From NCBI RefSeq assembly GCF_035594125.1, contig NW_026973668.1, forward strand, positions 3,790,001-3,854,000: a stretch of DNA of 64,000 nt. The letters run 5' to 3'. Source of the stretch: Scylla paramamosain. Lineage: Eukaryota; Arthropoda; Malacostraca; Decapoda; Portunidae. The notes under the pieces are model-generated. The model saw nothing but the letters and a program-made list of their open reading frames with translations, had not been told where the DNA came from and did not search any database. Each line of letters starts with the position of its first letter. The stretch's first letter is position 1. Shown piece after piece: positions 14,815 through 28,136 of the stretch. Both the position numbers and the translations under genes were made by a program.

Positions 14815-16433
14815 TTTTTTTTATAAAGAGTGTTATTTTTGGGTTTTAGCTTTTTGGTACTTAAGGAACTTAAAAACACTCATAATAAACGTTTTTCGTA
14901 ATGTCCATTCGTTTCCCAAACATCATTGAATGTATTTAAGCGATTTTATAGATAAAATAATCAAAAACACTCAAAATACATTTTTTTGGTAATGTTATTC
15001 TGTTTCTCCATAAAGGGTGTATTTCATGCGTTTTAACGATTTGTTATATAATGAGCTCAAAAACACTTAAAGGCAAGTTCTTGGTAAAAGTTGGTTTTAT
15101 TCCCATGTAATGTGATTGCCCTGCTTTGTAGTGCTTTATTGCCTATCACGCTCAAAAATACTCAAAAGACACTTTTCTGGTAATGTCATTTTTTTTTCTC
15201 ACATAAAGATAGTTTTGCATGCACTTTGGGGTTTCGATAACAAAGAATGTGAAAAACACTCAAAATACACACATTTGGTAAGGTTGTTCTTTTCTCAATT
15301 AGAAGTGTTATTCATGAGTTTCAGCGTTTTGGTACCTAAGAAACTACTCCATATACACGAGTTTTTGTGTTTTTTGCCTTGTGGTTCTTGTGAAACTATA
15401 AAACACTATAAATACACGTTTCTCGTAATGTTCTTTTGTTTCGCAATATAGAATGCTTTGCATTCATTTTCGCGTTTTTTGTAGGAAACAAGCTCAAAAA
15501 CAAACAAATTATACCTGTTTCGTAATGTTATTCTATTTCTTCATATTGGTTGGTTTACTTCCGTTTTAGCGTTTTTCTTCGTAAAACACTGAAAAAACAC
15601 GTTTTTATTAATTTTGTTTTGGATTCCCATATAGAGGGACTTCCATATTATTTATCGTTCTGGTGCCTAACATGCTGAAAAACACTCAAGAGACAGGTTT
15701 CTGGAAAAGTCGTTTAATTTCCCCATATATGCATGCACTTTAGAGTTTGGTACATAAGAGTTGAACAAAAAAAGCAAATATTAAGTTTTCTGATAATGTT
15801 CTTTTTTCCACTTAATATCCCTGAATTTTGCCAGAGCTTTGGCATCTTGGTACCTGTGAAGATGAATAACATGAAAAAAAAAATGGTATTTATTTATTTA
15901 TTTATTTATTTATTTTCTAAAAAAGAGTGTTATTTGTGATTTTAGCTTTTTCGTACTTAATTAAGGAACTTACAAAACACTCATAATACACTTTTCTTCT
16001 AATGTCCTTTCGTTTTCTAAACATAGGGTTCTTTGCATATATTTAAGTGTTTTTACATAATCAAAAAGACTCAAAATACATGTTTTTGGTAATGTTATTC
16101 TGTTTCTTCATTAAGGGTGTTTTGCATGCGTTTTATCGTTTTGGTATGTAAGGAGCTCAAAAACACTTAAAGGCAAGTTCTTGGTAAAAGTTGATTTCAT
16201 TCCCACGTAATGTCATTGCCCTGCGGTTCAGTGCTTTATTGCCTAACACGCTCAAAAATACTCAAAAGACATTTTCCTGGTAATGTCATTTTTTCCCCAT
16301 ATAAAGCTAGTTTCGCATGCAATTTGATGTTTTGGTAAATAAGAATGTGGAAACACTCAAAATACACGCATTTGGTAAGGCTGTTTTGTTTCTCAATTAT
16401 GACTGTCATGACTTTCAGCATTTTGGTGTGTGG
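14815..16433 (+). repeat. Higher-order satellite block, plus arm of a 3.2-kb palindrome
   Basis: The series C, B, A, J, I, H, G, F, E, D, C, B, A, J, I, H is read in plus orientation. J markers sit near 15103 and 16203, 1.10 kb apart, and a (TTTA)n tract at 15887-15914 lies in monomer C. The block ends in monomer H and is mirrored by the minus-oriented sequence that follows. Confidence 0.8.
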
Positions 16434-18060
16434 TGATACAAAAATGCTGAAACTCATGAATGATACTCGTAATTGAAAAACAGAACAACCTTACGAAATG
16501 CGTTTATTTTGAGTGTTTTCACATTTTTAGTTACCAAAACCCCAAATTGTATGCCAAACTAGCTTTATGTGTGAAAAAAATGACATCACCAGAAAAGTGT
16601 CTTTTGAGTTTTTTTCAGCGTGTTATGCAATAAACCACTAAACCGCAGGGCAATGACATTAAGTGGGAATAAAACCAACTTTTACCAAGAACTTGCCTTT
16701 AAGTGTTTTTGAGCTCCTTACATACCAAAACGCTAAAACGCATGAAAAAAACCCTTTATGGAAAAAACACAATAACATTACCAAAAACATGTATTTTGAG
16801 TCTTTTTGATCATGTTACCTATAAAGAACACTTAAATACATGCAAAAAACACTATGTATGGGAAACAAAAAGACATTACAAGAAACGTGTATTATCGGTG
16901 TTTTTAAGTTCCTTAAGTACCAAAAAGCCTAAACCCACAAATAACACTCTTTATAGAGAATAAATAAATAAATAAATAAATAAAAATAACATGTTTTTGT
17001 TGTGTTATTCATCTTCACAGGTATCGAGATGCCAAAATTCTCGCAAAATTCAGGCAAATTATGAGGAAAAAAAAATTATCAAAATAAGTTAATTTTAGCT
17101 TTTTTTCGAACAGTTATGTACCAAACTCTAAAGTGAGTGCAAATATGGGGAAATTAAGCTACTTTACCAGAAACCAGTCTCTTGAGTGTTTTTCAGCATG
17201 TTAGGCACCAAAACGATAAATAATATGGAAGTCTATATAGGAATCCAAAACTAATTTACTAAAAACGTGTTTTTTCAGTGTTTTACGTAGAAAATTGCTT
17301 AAACGGATGCAAAGCAACCAATAATAAAAAATAGAATAACATTACGAAAAAAGGTATATTTTGAGTGTTTTTGAGCTTTTTACCTAGAAAAACGTGAAAA
17401 TGGATGCAAAGATCTCTATATTGGGAAACAAAACGACATTACGAGAAACGTGTATAATGAGTGTTTTATAGTTTCACAAGAACCACAAAGCAAAAAACGC
17501 ATAAACTCGTGTATATGGAGAAGTTTCTTAGATACAAAATGCTGAAACTCATGAATAACACTTTTAATTGAGAAAGAGAACAACCTTACCAAATGCGTGT
17601 ATTTTGATTGTTTTTCACATTCTTAGTTACCAAAGCACCAAATTGCATGGAAAACTAGTTTTTTTTTGTGGGAAAAAAATTACACTAAAAGAAAAGTGTC
17701 TTTCGAGTCTTTTTGAGCGTGTTAGGCAATAAAGCACTAAAAAGCAGGGTAATCACATTACATAGGAATAAAATCAAATTTTACCAAGAACTTGCCTTTA
17801 AGTGTTTTTGAGCTCATTATATACCAAAATGCTAAAACGCATGCAAAACAGCCTTTATGAAGAAACAGAATAACATTACCAAAAACAAATAAATTGAGTT
17901 TTTTTTTTTTTTTACCTATAAATCTATTAAATACTTACAAAGATACCTATGTTTGGGAAACGACAGTACATTACGAGAAACGTGTATTATGAGTGTTTTT
18001 AAGCTCCTTAAGTACCAATAATCTAAAACCCACAAATAACACTCTTTATAAAAAATAAAA
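14815..18060. repeat. Large inverted repeat (palindrome), centre about 16434
   Basis: J markers at 16203 and 16666 share the midpoint 16434.5, and those at 15103 and 17765 share 16434. The central H monomers face each other across a short GTGTGGTGAT spacer: CAATTATGAC to TTTCAGCATTTTGGT on the left, and ACAAAAATGCTGAAAC to CGTAATTG on the right. The left arm begins in monomer C near 14815 and the mirrored right-arm position is about 18050, in the A-rich tract of monomer C. Arms are about 1.6 kb and similar but not identical by eye. Confidence 0.8.
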
Positions 18061-19439
18061 TAAATAAATAAAATAGCATTTTTTTTTCTTATTCATCTTC
18101 ATAAGTACGGAGATGCCAAAATTCTGGCAAAATTCAGGGAGATTATGTGGAAAAAAAAAAAAATTATCAAAAAATAAATTTCTTTTTTCGGACTCTTATG
18201 TACCAAACCCTAAATTGCATCCAAAGCCACCTACATAGGGAAATTAAACGACTTTACAAGAAACCTTTCTTTTGAGTGTTTTTTTTAGCATGTTAGGAAC
18301 CAAAACAATAAATAATATTGAATTCACTCTATGTGGGAATCCAAAACAAAATTACTGAAAACGTGTTTTTTTCAGTGTTTTACGTAGAAAAACGCTAAAG
18401 CGGATGCAGACCAACCAATGTAAAGAAAGAGATTAACATTACCAAAAATGTATATTTTGAGTGTTTTTGAGCTTCTTACATACAAAAAAAAAAAAAACGC
18501 GAAAATGGATGGAAAGCACTCTGTATTGGGAAACAAAAGGACATTAAGAAAATGTTTATAATGAATGTTTTATAGTTTCACAAGAACCACAAGGCAAAAA
18601 ACGTAAAAAAATTGTGAATATGGTTTCTTAGACACCAAAATGCTGAAAGTCATGAATAACACTCTTAATTGAGAAACAGAATATTACAAAATACGTGTAT
18701 TTTGAGTGTATTCACATTCTTATTTACCAAAACCCAAAATTGCATGCGAAACTAGCTTGATGTGGGAAAAGAAATGACATTACCAGAAAAGTGTCTTTTG
18801 AGTGTTTTTGAGCGTGTTAGGCAATAAAGTACTAGAAAGCAGGGAATTCACTTTACATGGGAATAAAACCAACTTTTACCAAGAACTTGCCCATACGTGT
18901 TTTTGAGCTCCTTACATACCAAAACGATAAAACGCATGAAAAACACCCTTTATGGAGAATCACAATAACATTACCAAAAACATGTATTTTGAGTCTTTTT
19001 GATCATGTTACGTATAAAAACACTTAAATACATGCAAAGAACCCTATGTTCTGGAAACGAAAGGACATTACTAGAAACGTGTATTATAAGTGTTTTAAAG
19101 TTCCTTAAGTACCAAAAAGCTAAAATCACAAATAACAATCTTTATAGAGAATAAATAAATAAATAAATAAATGCCATTTTTATTTTTTTGTTATTCATCT
19201 TCACAGGTACCGAGATGCAAAAATTCTGGCAAAATTCAGGGAAATTATGTGGAAAAAAGAACATTATCAAAAAAGTTAATTTTTCCTTTTTTTTTTGAAC
19301 TCTTATGTACGAAACTCTAAAGTGCATGCAAATATGAGGAAATTAAACGACTTTTCCAGAAACTTGTCTCTTGATTGTTTTTCAGCATGTTAGGCACCAA
19401 AACGATAAATAATATGGAAGTCCCTCTATATGGGAATAA

Positions 19440-19860
19440 AAAAAAAAAAAAATACTAAAAACGTGTTTTTCTCAGTGTTTTACATGCAAAGAACCCTATA
19501 TTTGGGAAACGAAAGGACATTACCAAAAACGTGTATTATAAGTGTTTTTAATTTCCTTAAGTACCAAAAACCTAAAACCCACAAATAACACTTTATAGAG
19601 AAACCCCCCAATTTTTTTTTTTTTGTTATTCTTCTTCATAGGTTACAAAACAATTAATAATATGGAATTCCCTTTATAGGGAAATCCAAAACAAAATTAC
19701 TAAAAACGTGTTTTTTCAATGTTTTACATGCAAAGAACCCTATATTTGGGAAACGAAAGGACATTACGAGAAACGTGTATTATGATTGTTTTTAAGTTCC
19801 TAAGTACCAAAAACACAAAAACCCACAAATAACACTCTTTATAGAGAAACCAATTTTTTT
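19440..19860 (-). repeat. Variant higher-order unit with E/B fusion monomers
   Basis: Monomer E runs directly into the middle of B at TTTTACATGCAAAGAACCC (about 19479 and again about 19713). This skips F through A and most of the start of B. It inserts extra short units and lengthens the J-to-J interval to about 1.74 kb. The same junction recurs near 27800 and 34246. Confidence 0.75.
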
Positions 19861-22800
19861 TTTTTGTTATTCATCTTTATAGGTACCAATATGCCAAAAT
19901 TCTGGCAAAATTCAGGGAAATTATGTAGAGAAAAGAACATTAAGAAAAAATTAATTTTATTTTTTTTTCGGACTGTTATGTACCAAACCCTAAAGTGTAT
20001 GAAATGCCACCTATATGGGGAAATAATACGACTTTACCAGATACCTGTCCTTTGAATGTTTTTCAGCATGTTAGGCATCAAAAGAATAAATAATATGGAA
20101 GTTACTTAATACGGTAATCCATAACAAAATTACTGAAAACGTGTATTTTCAGTGTTTTACGTAGAAAAACTAAAAAAACGGATGAAAACCAACCAATTTT
20201 TAAGAAATAGAATAACATTACGAAAAAGGTATATTTTTTGTAGTGGTTTTGAGCTTTTTAGCTACAAAAAAACGAGAAAATGGATGGAAAGCTCTCTATA
20301 TTGGGAAAGGTGTAAATTTTCACAGGACAAAAAACGCAAAATCTTATGTAGGAGTTTCTTAGATACCAAAATGCTGAAACTCATGAATAACACTCTTAAT
20401 TGATATACAGAACAACCTCACCAAATGCGTGTATTTTCAGTATTTTTCAAATTCTTAGTTACCAAAACCTCAAATTGCATGCGAGAGTAGCTTTATGTGG
20501 GAAAAAAATGATATTACCAGAAAAGTGTCTTTTGAGTGTTTTTGGAGCGTGTTAGGTAATAAAGCTCTAAAAAAGCAGGGCATTCATATTATATAGGAAT
20601 AAAACCAAATTTTATCAAGAACTTGCCTTTAAGTGTTTTTGAGCACCTTACCTACGAAAACGCCAAAACGCAAGCAAAACGCTCTTTATGGAGAAACAGA
20701 ATAACATTACCAAAAACATGTATTTTGAGTGTTTTTGATGATGTTACCTAAAAAAACGCATAAATACATACAAAAAACCGTGTGTTTGTGAAACAAATGA
20801 ACATTACGAGAAACGTGTATTTTGAGAGTTTTTAAGTTCCTTTAGTGCCTAAAAGCTAAATCCCTCAAACAACAACACTCTTTATAGAGAAAAAAATAAA
20901 TAAATAAAAAAATAAAAAAGATACAATTTAAAAAAAAAAAAATATTCATCTTCATAGGTACCGAGATGCCAAAATTCTGACAAAATTCAGTGAAATTATG
21001 ACAAAAGAAATAACATTATCAAAAGTTAATTTTAGCTTTTTTTCGGACTGCTATGTACCAAACCCTAAAGTGCATGGAAAGCCACCTATATGGGGAAATT
21101 AAACGACTTTACTAGAAACATGTCTTTTGAGTGTTTTTCAGCATGTTAGACACAAAAACGATAAACAATATAAGAGTCACTATATATGGGAATCCAAAAC
21201 AAAATTACTGAAAATGTGTCCTTTCAGTGTTTTACGTAGAAAATTGCTAAAACGGATGTAAAACAACCAATATGAAGAATTAGAATAACATTACCGAAAA
21301 GATATGTTTTGAGTGTTTTTGAGCTTATTACTTACAAAAAACGCGAAAATGGATGTAAAGCAGTCTATACTGGGAAAGACAAGGACATTACGAGAAACGT
21401 GTATAATGAGTCTTTTATAGTTTCACAAGAACCACAAGGCAAAAAACGCAAAAACTCATGAATATGGAAAAGTTTCTTAGATACCAAAATGCTGAAACTC
21501 ATGATTAACACTCGTAATTAAGAAACAAAACAACCTTATCAACTGCGTATATTTTGAGTGTTTTCACATTCTTAGTTACCAAGACCCCAAACTCTATGCA
21601 AAACTAGCTTTATGTGGGGGAAAAAAAAAATGACATTACCAGAAAAGTGTCTTTTGAGAGTTTTTCAGCGTGTTAAGGAATAAAGTACTAAAAAGCAGGG
21701 CAATCACATTACATGGGAATAAAACCAACTTTTACCAAGAACTTCCTTTTAAGTGTTTTTGAGCTCCTTACATACCAAAACGCTAAAACGGATGGAAAAC
21801 ATCTTTTTGATCATGTTACCTATGAAAAAAACTTAAATACATGGAAAGAACCCTATGTTTGGGAAAAGAAAGGATATAACGAGAAACGTGTATTATGAGT
21901 GTTTTTAATTTTTTTAAGTACTAAAAAGGTAAAACCCACAAATAACACTCTTTATAGAGAATAAAAAAAAAAAAAATAAATAAAAAAATACCATTTTTTT
22001 TTTATTTTTATTCATCATCACATGTACCGAGATTCCATAATTCTGGCAAAATTCAGGTAAATTATGTGGAAAAAACATTATCAAAAAAGTTAATTTTAGA
22101 TTTTTTTGGAACTGCATATAAATATGAGAAAAATTAAACGACTTTACCAGAACCCAGTTTCTTGAGTGTTTTTCAGCATGTGAGGCACCAAAACGATACA
22201 TAATATAGAAGTCACTTTAAATAGGAATCCAAAACAAAATTACTGAAAACGTGTTTTTTTTCAGTGTTTTACGTAGAAAAACGCTAAAACGGATGCAAAC
22301 CAACCTATATGAAGAAATAGAATAACATTACGAAAAAGGTATATTTTGTGTGTTTTTGAGCTTGTTACCTACAAAAAACGCGAAAATGGAAGCCAAGCAC
22401 TCTATATTGGGAAACAAAAGGACATTACGAAAACCTGTATAATGAATGTTTTATAGTTTCACAAGATCCACAAGGCAAAAAACGCAAAAAAATGTGGAGA
22501 TGGAGATGTTTCTTAGATACCAAAATGCTAAAAATCATGAATAACACTGGTAATTGAGAAACAGAACAACCTTACCAAATGCGTGTATTTTGAGTGTTTT
22601 CACATTCTTATTTACCAAAACACTAGCTAGCTTTAAATGGGGAAAAAAAAAATGATATTACCAGAACAGTGTCCTTTTAGTGTTTTTAAGCGTGTTAGAC
22701 AATAAAACACTAAAAAGCAGGGCAATCGCAATACGTAGGAATAAAACCAACTTTTACCAAGAAATTGCCTTTAAGTGTTTTTGAGCTCCTTACATACCAA

Positions 22801-25800
22801 AACGCTAAAACGCATGCAAAACACTCTTGATGGAGAAAAATAATATCACCAAAAACATTTATTTTGAGTGTTTTTGATCATATTACCTATAAAAACGCTT
22901 AAATACGCAAAGAATCCTATATTTGGGAAACGAAAGGACATTACGAGAAACGTGTATTTTGAGTGTTTTTAAGTTCCTTAAGTACCAAAAACTTAAAACC
23001 CACAAATAACTGTTTATAATGAAACCAAAAAATATATATATTTTTTTTTTGTTATTCATCTTCATAGGTACCAAGATGCCAAAATTCTAGCAAAATACAG
23101 GGAAATTATGTGGAAAAAGGAACATTATCAAAATTTTTTTTTCGGACTATTATGTAACAAACACTAAACTGCATGCAAAGCCACCTATATAAGGAAATTA
23201 TACGACTTTACCAGAAACCTGCTTTTTGAATGTTTTTCAGCATGTTAGGCATGAAAACAATAAATAATATGGAAGTTACTTTATATGGTAATCCACGACA
23301 AAATTACTGAAAACGTGTCTTTTCAGTGTTTTACTTAGAACTAAACTAAACTAAAAAAATGTATGCAAACCAACCATTTTTTTTTTAAATAGAATAACAT
23401 TACCAAAAAGGTATATTTTAAGTAGTTTTGATATTGTTACCTAAAAACGTGTTTAATTAATGGGTGTTTTATAGTTTCACAAGGACCACAAGGCAAAAAA
23501 CGCAAAAACTCGCGTATGTGTAGAAGTTTCTTAGATACCAAAATGCTGAACCTCATGAATAACACTCTTAATTGAGATACAGAACAACAATACCAAATGC
23601 GTGTAGTTTCAGTGTTTTTTTCACATTCCTAGTTACCAAATCCCCAAATTGCATTGAAACTAGCTTTATGTATGAAAAAATAACATTACCAGAAAAGTGT
23701 CTTGTGGGTGTTTTTGAGCGTGTTAGGCAATAAACCACTAAAAAGCAGGAGATTCACATTACACGGGAATAAAACTAAGTTTTACCAAGAACTTGCCTTG
23801 AAGTGTTTATGAGCTCCTTACATACCAAAACGTTAAAACGCATTTAAAAGACTCTTAATGGAGAAACGGAAAAAAAATACGTAGGAATAAAACCAACTTT
23901 TACCAAGAAATTGCCTTTATGTGTTTTTGAGCTCCTTACATACCAAAACACTAAAACGCATGCAAAACACTCTTGATGGAGAAAAATAATATCACCAAAA
24001 ACATGTATTTTGAGTGTTTTTGATCATGTTACCTATAAAGACGCTGAAATACATGGAAAGAACCTTATGTTTGTAAAACTAAAGGACATTACGAGAAACG
24101 TTTATTTTGAGTGTTTTTAAGTTCCTTTAGTACCAAAAAGCTAAAACCCACAAATAACAACACTCTTTAGAGAGAGAGAAAAAAAAAAAATAATAATAAT
24201 AAAAAAATGCCATTTTTTTCTTTTTTTTTTTTGTTATTCATCTTCATAGGTACCAAGAAGCCAAAATTATGGCAAAATTCAGTGAAATTATGTCAAAAAT
24301 GAACATTATAATAAAAAAATTTTGGCTTTTTTTTTTGGACTGTTATGTACCAAACAATAAAGTGCATGCAAAGCCATCTACATAGGGAAATTAAACGACT
24401 TGGCCAGAAACCTTTACTTTGAGTGTTATTCAGCATGTTAGAAACCAAAACGATAAATAATATATGAGTCACTCTATATGGGAATCAAAAACAAAATTAC
24501 TGAAAACGTGTCTTTTCAGTATTTTACGTAGAAAATCGCTAAAACGAATGTAAACTAACCAATATGAAAAAATAGAATAACATTACCGAAAATGTATATT
24601 TTTTGTGTTTTTGAGCTTGTTACCTACAAAAAAAGCATTTTATATCGGAAAACAAAAAAAAAAAACATTATGAGAAACGTGTATAATGAGTGTTTTATAG
24701 TTTCACAAAAACCACAAGGCAAAAAACCCAAAAACTCGTGAATATGGAGAAGTTTTTTAGATACCAAAATGCTTAAACTCAAGAATAATGCTCGTAATTG
24801 AGAAACAGACAAAATTACCAAAAGCGTGTATTTTGAGTGTTTTCACATTCTTAGTTACCAAAACTCCAAATTGCATACGTAATTAGATTTATGTGGGAAA
24901 AAAATAACATTACCAGAAAAGTGTCTTTTTAGTGTTTTTGAGCTTGTTAGGCAATAAAGCACTAAAAAGCAGGGCAATCACATTACATGGGAATAAAACC
25001 AACTTTTACCAAGAACTCTCCTTTAAGTGTTTTTTGAGCTCCTTACATACCAAAACGCTAAAACGCATGCAAAACACTAATTATGGACAAACAGAATAAC
25101 AAATAAAAACATGTATTTAGAGTCTTTTTGATCATGTTACCTATAAAAACACTTAAATACATGCAAAGAACCCTATGTTTGGGAAACGAAACGATTTTAC
25201 GAAAAACGTATATTATGAGTGCTTTTAAGTTCCTTCAGTACCAAAAAGGTATAATCACAAATGACACTCTTTATAGAGGATAAACAAATAAATAAATAAA
25301 TAAATACCATTTTTTTTCTGTTCTTCATCTTCACAGGTACCGAGATGCAAAAAATTCTGGCAAAATTCAAGGAAATTATGTGGAAAAAAGAACATAATCA
25401 AAAAAGTTATTTTTTTTGCTTTTTTTCTAACTATTATGTACCAAACTCTAAGGTGCATGCAAATATGGGGAAATTAAACGACTTTTCCAGAAACCAGTCT
25501 CTTGATTGTTTTTCAGTATGTTAGACACCAAAACGATAAATAATATGGAAGTGCCTCTATATGGGAATCTAAAACAAAATTACTAAAAACGTGTTTTTTT
25601 TCAGTGTTTTACGTAGAAAAACGATAAAACGGATGTAAACCAACCAATATGAAGAAATAGAATATTTTGAGTGTTTTTGAGCTTGTTACCTACAAAAAAC
25701 GCGAAAACGGATGCAAAGCACTCTATATTGGGAAACAAAATGACATTACGAGAAACGTGAATAATGAGTGTTTTATAGTTTCACAAGAACCACGAGGCAA

Positions 25801-27922
25801 AAAAACGCAAAAACTCGTGTATATGGAGAAGTTTCATAGATACCAAAATTCTGAAACTCATGAATAGCATTCTTAACTAAGAAACAACAACCTTACCAAA
25901 TACGTGTATTTTGAGTGTTTTTCACAATCTTAGTTACCAAAACCCCAAATTGCATGCAAAACTAGCTTTATGTGGGAAAAAAATGACTTTATCAGAAAAG
26001 AGTCTTTTGAATCTTTTTGACCGTGTTAAGCAATAAAGTACTAAAAAACAGCGCAATCACATTACATGGGAATAAAACCAACTTTTACGAAGAACTTGCC
26101 TTTAAGTACTTTTGAGCTCATTACATACCAAAACGCTAAAACGCAGGCGAAACACCCTTTATGGAGAAACAGAATAACATAACCAAAAATATATATTTTG
26201 AGTGTTTTTTTATTATTTTACTTATAAAATCGGTTAAATGCATAGAAAGATCCCTATGTTTGGGAAACGAAAGAACATTAAGAGAAACGTATATTATGAA
26301 TGCTTTTAAGTTGCTTAAGTACCAATAATCTAAAACCCATAAATAACACTCTTTATAAAAAAAAAATAAATAAAAAAATACAATTTTTTTCTTATTCATC
26401 TTCATAGGTAACGAGATGCCAAAATTCTAGCAAAATTCAGAGAAATTATGAGGAAAAAAAAAAGAAAAACATTATAAAAAAAAATTTAATATTAGCTCTT
26501 TTTTTGGACTGTTATGTACCAAACCCTAAATTACATGCAAAGCCACCTATATAAGGAAATTAAACGACTTTACCAGAAACGTGTCTTTTGAGTGTTTTTT
26601 TTTAGCATGTTAGGAACCAAAACAATAAATAATATGGAATTCACTCTATATGGGAATACAAAACAAAATTGCTGAAAACCTCTTTTTTCAATTTTTTTAC
26701 GTAGAAAAACGCTAAAACGGATGCAAACCAACCAATATAAAGAAATATATTAACATTATCAAAAAAGGTATATTTTGAGTGCTTTTAAGGATTTTACATA
26801 CAAAAAACGCGAAAAAGGATGCAAAGCACTCTATTGGGAAACAAAAAGGACATTAAGAAAACATGTATAATGAATGTTTTATAGTTTCACAAGAACCACA
26901 AGGCAAAAAACGCAAAAACTTGTGTGTACGGACAAGTTTCTTAGACACCAAAATACTGAAAGTCATGAATAGCACTCTTAATTGAGAAATAGAACATTAC
27001 CAAATGCGTGTATTTTAAGTGTTTTCACATTCTTATTTACCAAAACCCAAAATTGCATGCGAAACAATCTTTATGTGTGAAAAAAATTACATTACCATGA
27101 AAGTGTCTTTTGACTGTTTTTGAGCGTGTTTGGCAATAAAGCACTAAAAAGCAGGGCAATCACCTTACATGGAAATAAAATCAACTTTTACTAAAAACTT
27201 GCCTTTTGGTGTTTTTCATCTCCTTACATACCAAAACGCTAAATCGCATGCAAAACATCCCTTTATGGAGAAACACAATAACATTATCAGAAACATTTAT
27301 TTTGAGTCTTTTTGATCATGTTACCTATAAAAACACGCAAAACATGCAAAGAACCCTATGTTTGGGAAACGAAAGGACATTACGAGAAAAGTGTATTATG
27401 AGTGTTTTTAAGTACCTTAAGTACCATAAAGCAAAAATCACAAATAACACTCTTTATAGAGAATAAATAAATAAATAAATAAATAAATGAATAAATATCT
27501 TTTTTTTTTTGTTATTCATCTTCACAGGTACCGAGATGCCAAAATTCTGGTAAAATTCAGGGATATTATATAGAAAAAAGAAAATTATCAAAAAAGTTAA
27601 ATTTTTGCTTTTTTTTCGAACTATTATGTACCAAACTCTAATGTGCATGCAAATATGAGGAAATTAAACTTCTCCAGAAACTTCTCTTGAGTGTTTTTCA
27701 GCATGTTAGGCACCAAAACGATAAATAATATGGAAGTCCCTCTATATGGGAATCCAAAAAAAAAAAAAAAAATACTAAAAACGTGTTTTTCTCAGTGTTT
27801 TACATGCAAAGAACCCTATATTTGGGAAACGAAAGGAAACAAAAAACGTGTATTATGATTGTTTTTAAGTCTCTTTAGTACCAAAAACCTAAAACCCACA
27901 AATAATATTCTTTATAAAGAAA

Positions 27923-28136
<214 letters not shown>

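Noticed and set aside
22920..22945. CENP-B-box-like string around TTTGGGAAACGAAAGG in monomer B
   Set aside because: The core CENP-B positions (TTCG, A, CGGG with fixed spacing) do not fit when aligned.
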